Source: Thermoplasmata archaeon (GTDB lineage: Archaea > Thermoplasmatota > Penumbrarchaeia > JAEHCK01 > GCA-020356005). Taken from it: DNA of 33,717 bases. The notes under the pieces are model-generated. The model saw only the letters and a program-made list of their open reading frames with translations. It made no database searches and was not told the DNA's origin. Made by a program: the position numbers and the translations under genes. Numbering within the stretch: position 1 is the first letter of the stretch; each line of letters starts with the position of its first letter. Shown piece by piece: positions 33,424 through 33,717 of the stretch. The DNA is taken from the NCBI GenBank assembly GCA_020356005.1, contig CP070629.1:2179783-2213499 (forward strand). The letters are read 5' to 3'.

Positions 33424-33717
33424 TATTTCACCTCCAAGGGCTGTATAATATCCATAAGAAGAACCCGCCACTGGTGCCAGGACTTCAGTCCTTCATCAAG
33501 GGCAGCTTTACCCTGCTTGGTAATTGTGTAATATTTTCTTGGAGCTCCATTGGGTGACTCGCCGAGATAGGATGTCAGGAATTCCTGGGTTTGCAGGTAT
33601 CGCAGTATCGGATAGACCGTGCCCTCCCTGAACTTGAGCTTTTCAGCAGTGGCCTCATTTAGCTCCTTGATTATTTTGTATCCGTATATCGGCTCCTGGC
33701 TGTTATTGATGATATAA
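33423..33717 (-). CDS. PadR family transcriptional regulator (partial, start outside window)
   Basis: The minus-strand frame is open from the window end to a TAA at 33425-33423. About 97 residues are visible: QEPIYGYKIIKELNEATAEK, LKFREGTVYPILRYLQTQEF, LTSYLGESPNGAPRKYYTIT, then KQGKAALDEGLKSW. The GYxI, EGTVYPxLxxLxxxG-like and RKYYxIT segments are the winged-helix signature of PadR. The missing start lies beyond base 33717. Its stop overlaps the ATG of the HAAS-domain gene, so the two are translationally coupled. PadR proteins are usually ligand-responsive repressors that often control their own operon. Here the membrane partner may modulate it. Confidence 0.9.
   Translation of the reverse strand, partial: YIINNSQEPIYGYKIIKELNEATAEKLKFREGTVYPILRYLQTQEFLTSYLGESPNGAPRKYYTITKQGKAALDEGLKSWHQWRVLLMDIIQPLEVK

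Noticed and set aside
33424-33471. Longer start of the HAAS-domain protein at 33471
   Set aside because: A strong GGAGGTGA precedes the ATG at 33423, and the extension lies inside the PadR coding region in another frame.

Overview
The window looks like a piece of an archaeal chromosome, most plausibly a Thermoplasmatota-like (marine or sediment) lineage. This is an inference. It rests on archaeal-style TATA boxes placed about 25 to 60 bases before several starts, a mix of leaderless genes and genes with GGTGA/GGAGG ribosome binding sites, a BtpA-family gene, exported beta-propeller proteins, a membrane-anchored FG-GAP surface protein, and an AglD-like flippase-type membrane protein. There is no rRNA, tRNA, CRISPR array or recognisable transposase.

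Positions 1-18328 are a surface-glycan or glycolipid neighbourhood. In order it holds a sugar-nucleotide epimerase (513-1475, minus), a GT2/GT4 pair overlapping by ATGA (1701-3835), an AsnB-type amidotransferase (4070-5956), a B12-binding radical SAM enzyme followed by a methyltransferase (6035-8286), a lysylphosphatidylglycerol-synthase-like membrane protein (8309-9370, minus), a GT39-like membrane glycosyltransferase (9518-11461), a hexapeptide acyltransferase (11718-12245, minus), a BshC-like protein with a zinc ribbon (12654-14144, coding probably from about 12552), a PIG-L deacetylase (14710-15345), two more epimerases in tandem (15359-17377, minus) and a methyltransferase (17501-18328, minus). 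Together they fit synthesis, methylation, amidation, deacetylation and acylation of sugars on lipid carriers or surface glycans. The BshC-like and PIG-L genes also raise the possibility of a bacillithiol-like thiol.

After a 1.2 kb gene-free stretch with faint coding remnants come two tandem paralogous secreted seven-repeat propellers (19551-23393), a zinc-ribbon protein of unknown role (23875-24555), a BtpA-family TIM barrel (24794-25606), a TIGR04076-like small protein (25858-26145, minus), a GxxExxY gene broken by one in-frame stop and bracketed by direct repeats (26739-27119, minus), a large FG-GAP/FN3/CARDB surface protein with a C-terminal membrane anchor (27676-30135), a radical SAM enzyme (30546-31442), and a convergent two-gene unit: a PadR regulator, cut by the window end, and a HAAS-domain membrane protein carrying an extracytoplasmic propeller (31570-33717, minus).

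The intergenic DNA is unusually rich in structured and dispersed repeats. The most notable is a 101-nt two-hairpin element present twice (11595-11695 and 14235-14335), perfectly collinear, with five compensatory base-pair changes in its first stem. A second palindromic family (about 21266-21391 and 31441-31573) also shows compensatory changes. Several 80-130 bp dispersed repeats recur near 1-470, 3890, 14200-14590, 25700, 26440, 27250 and 30150.
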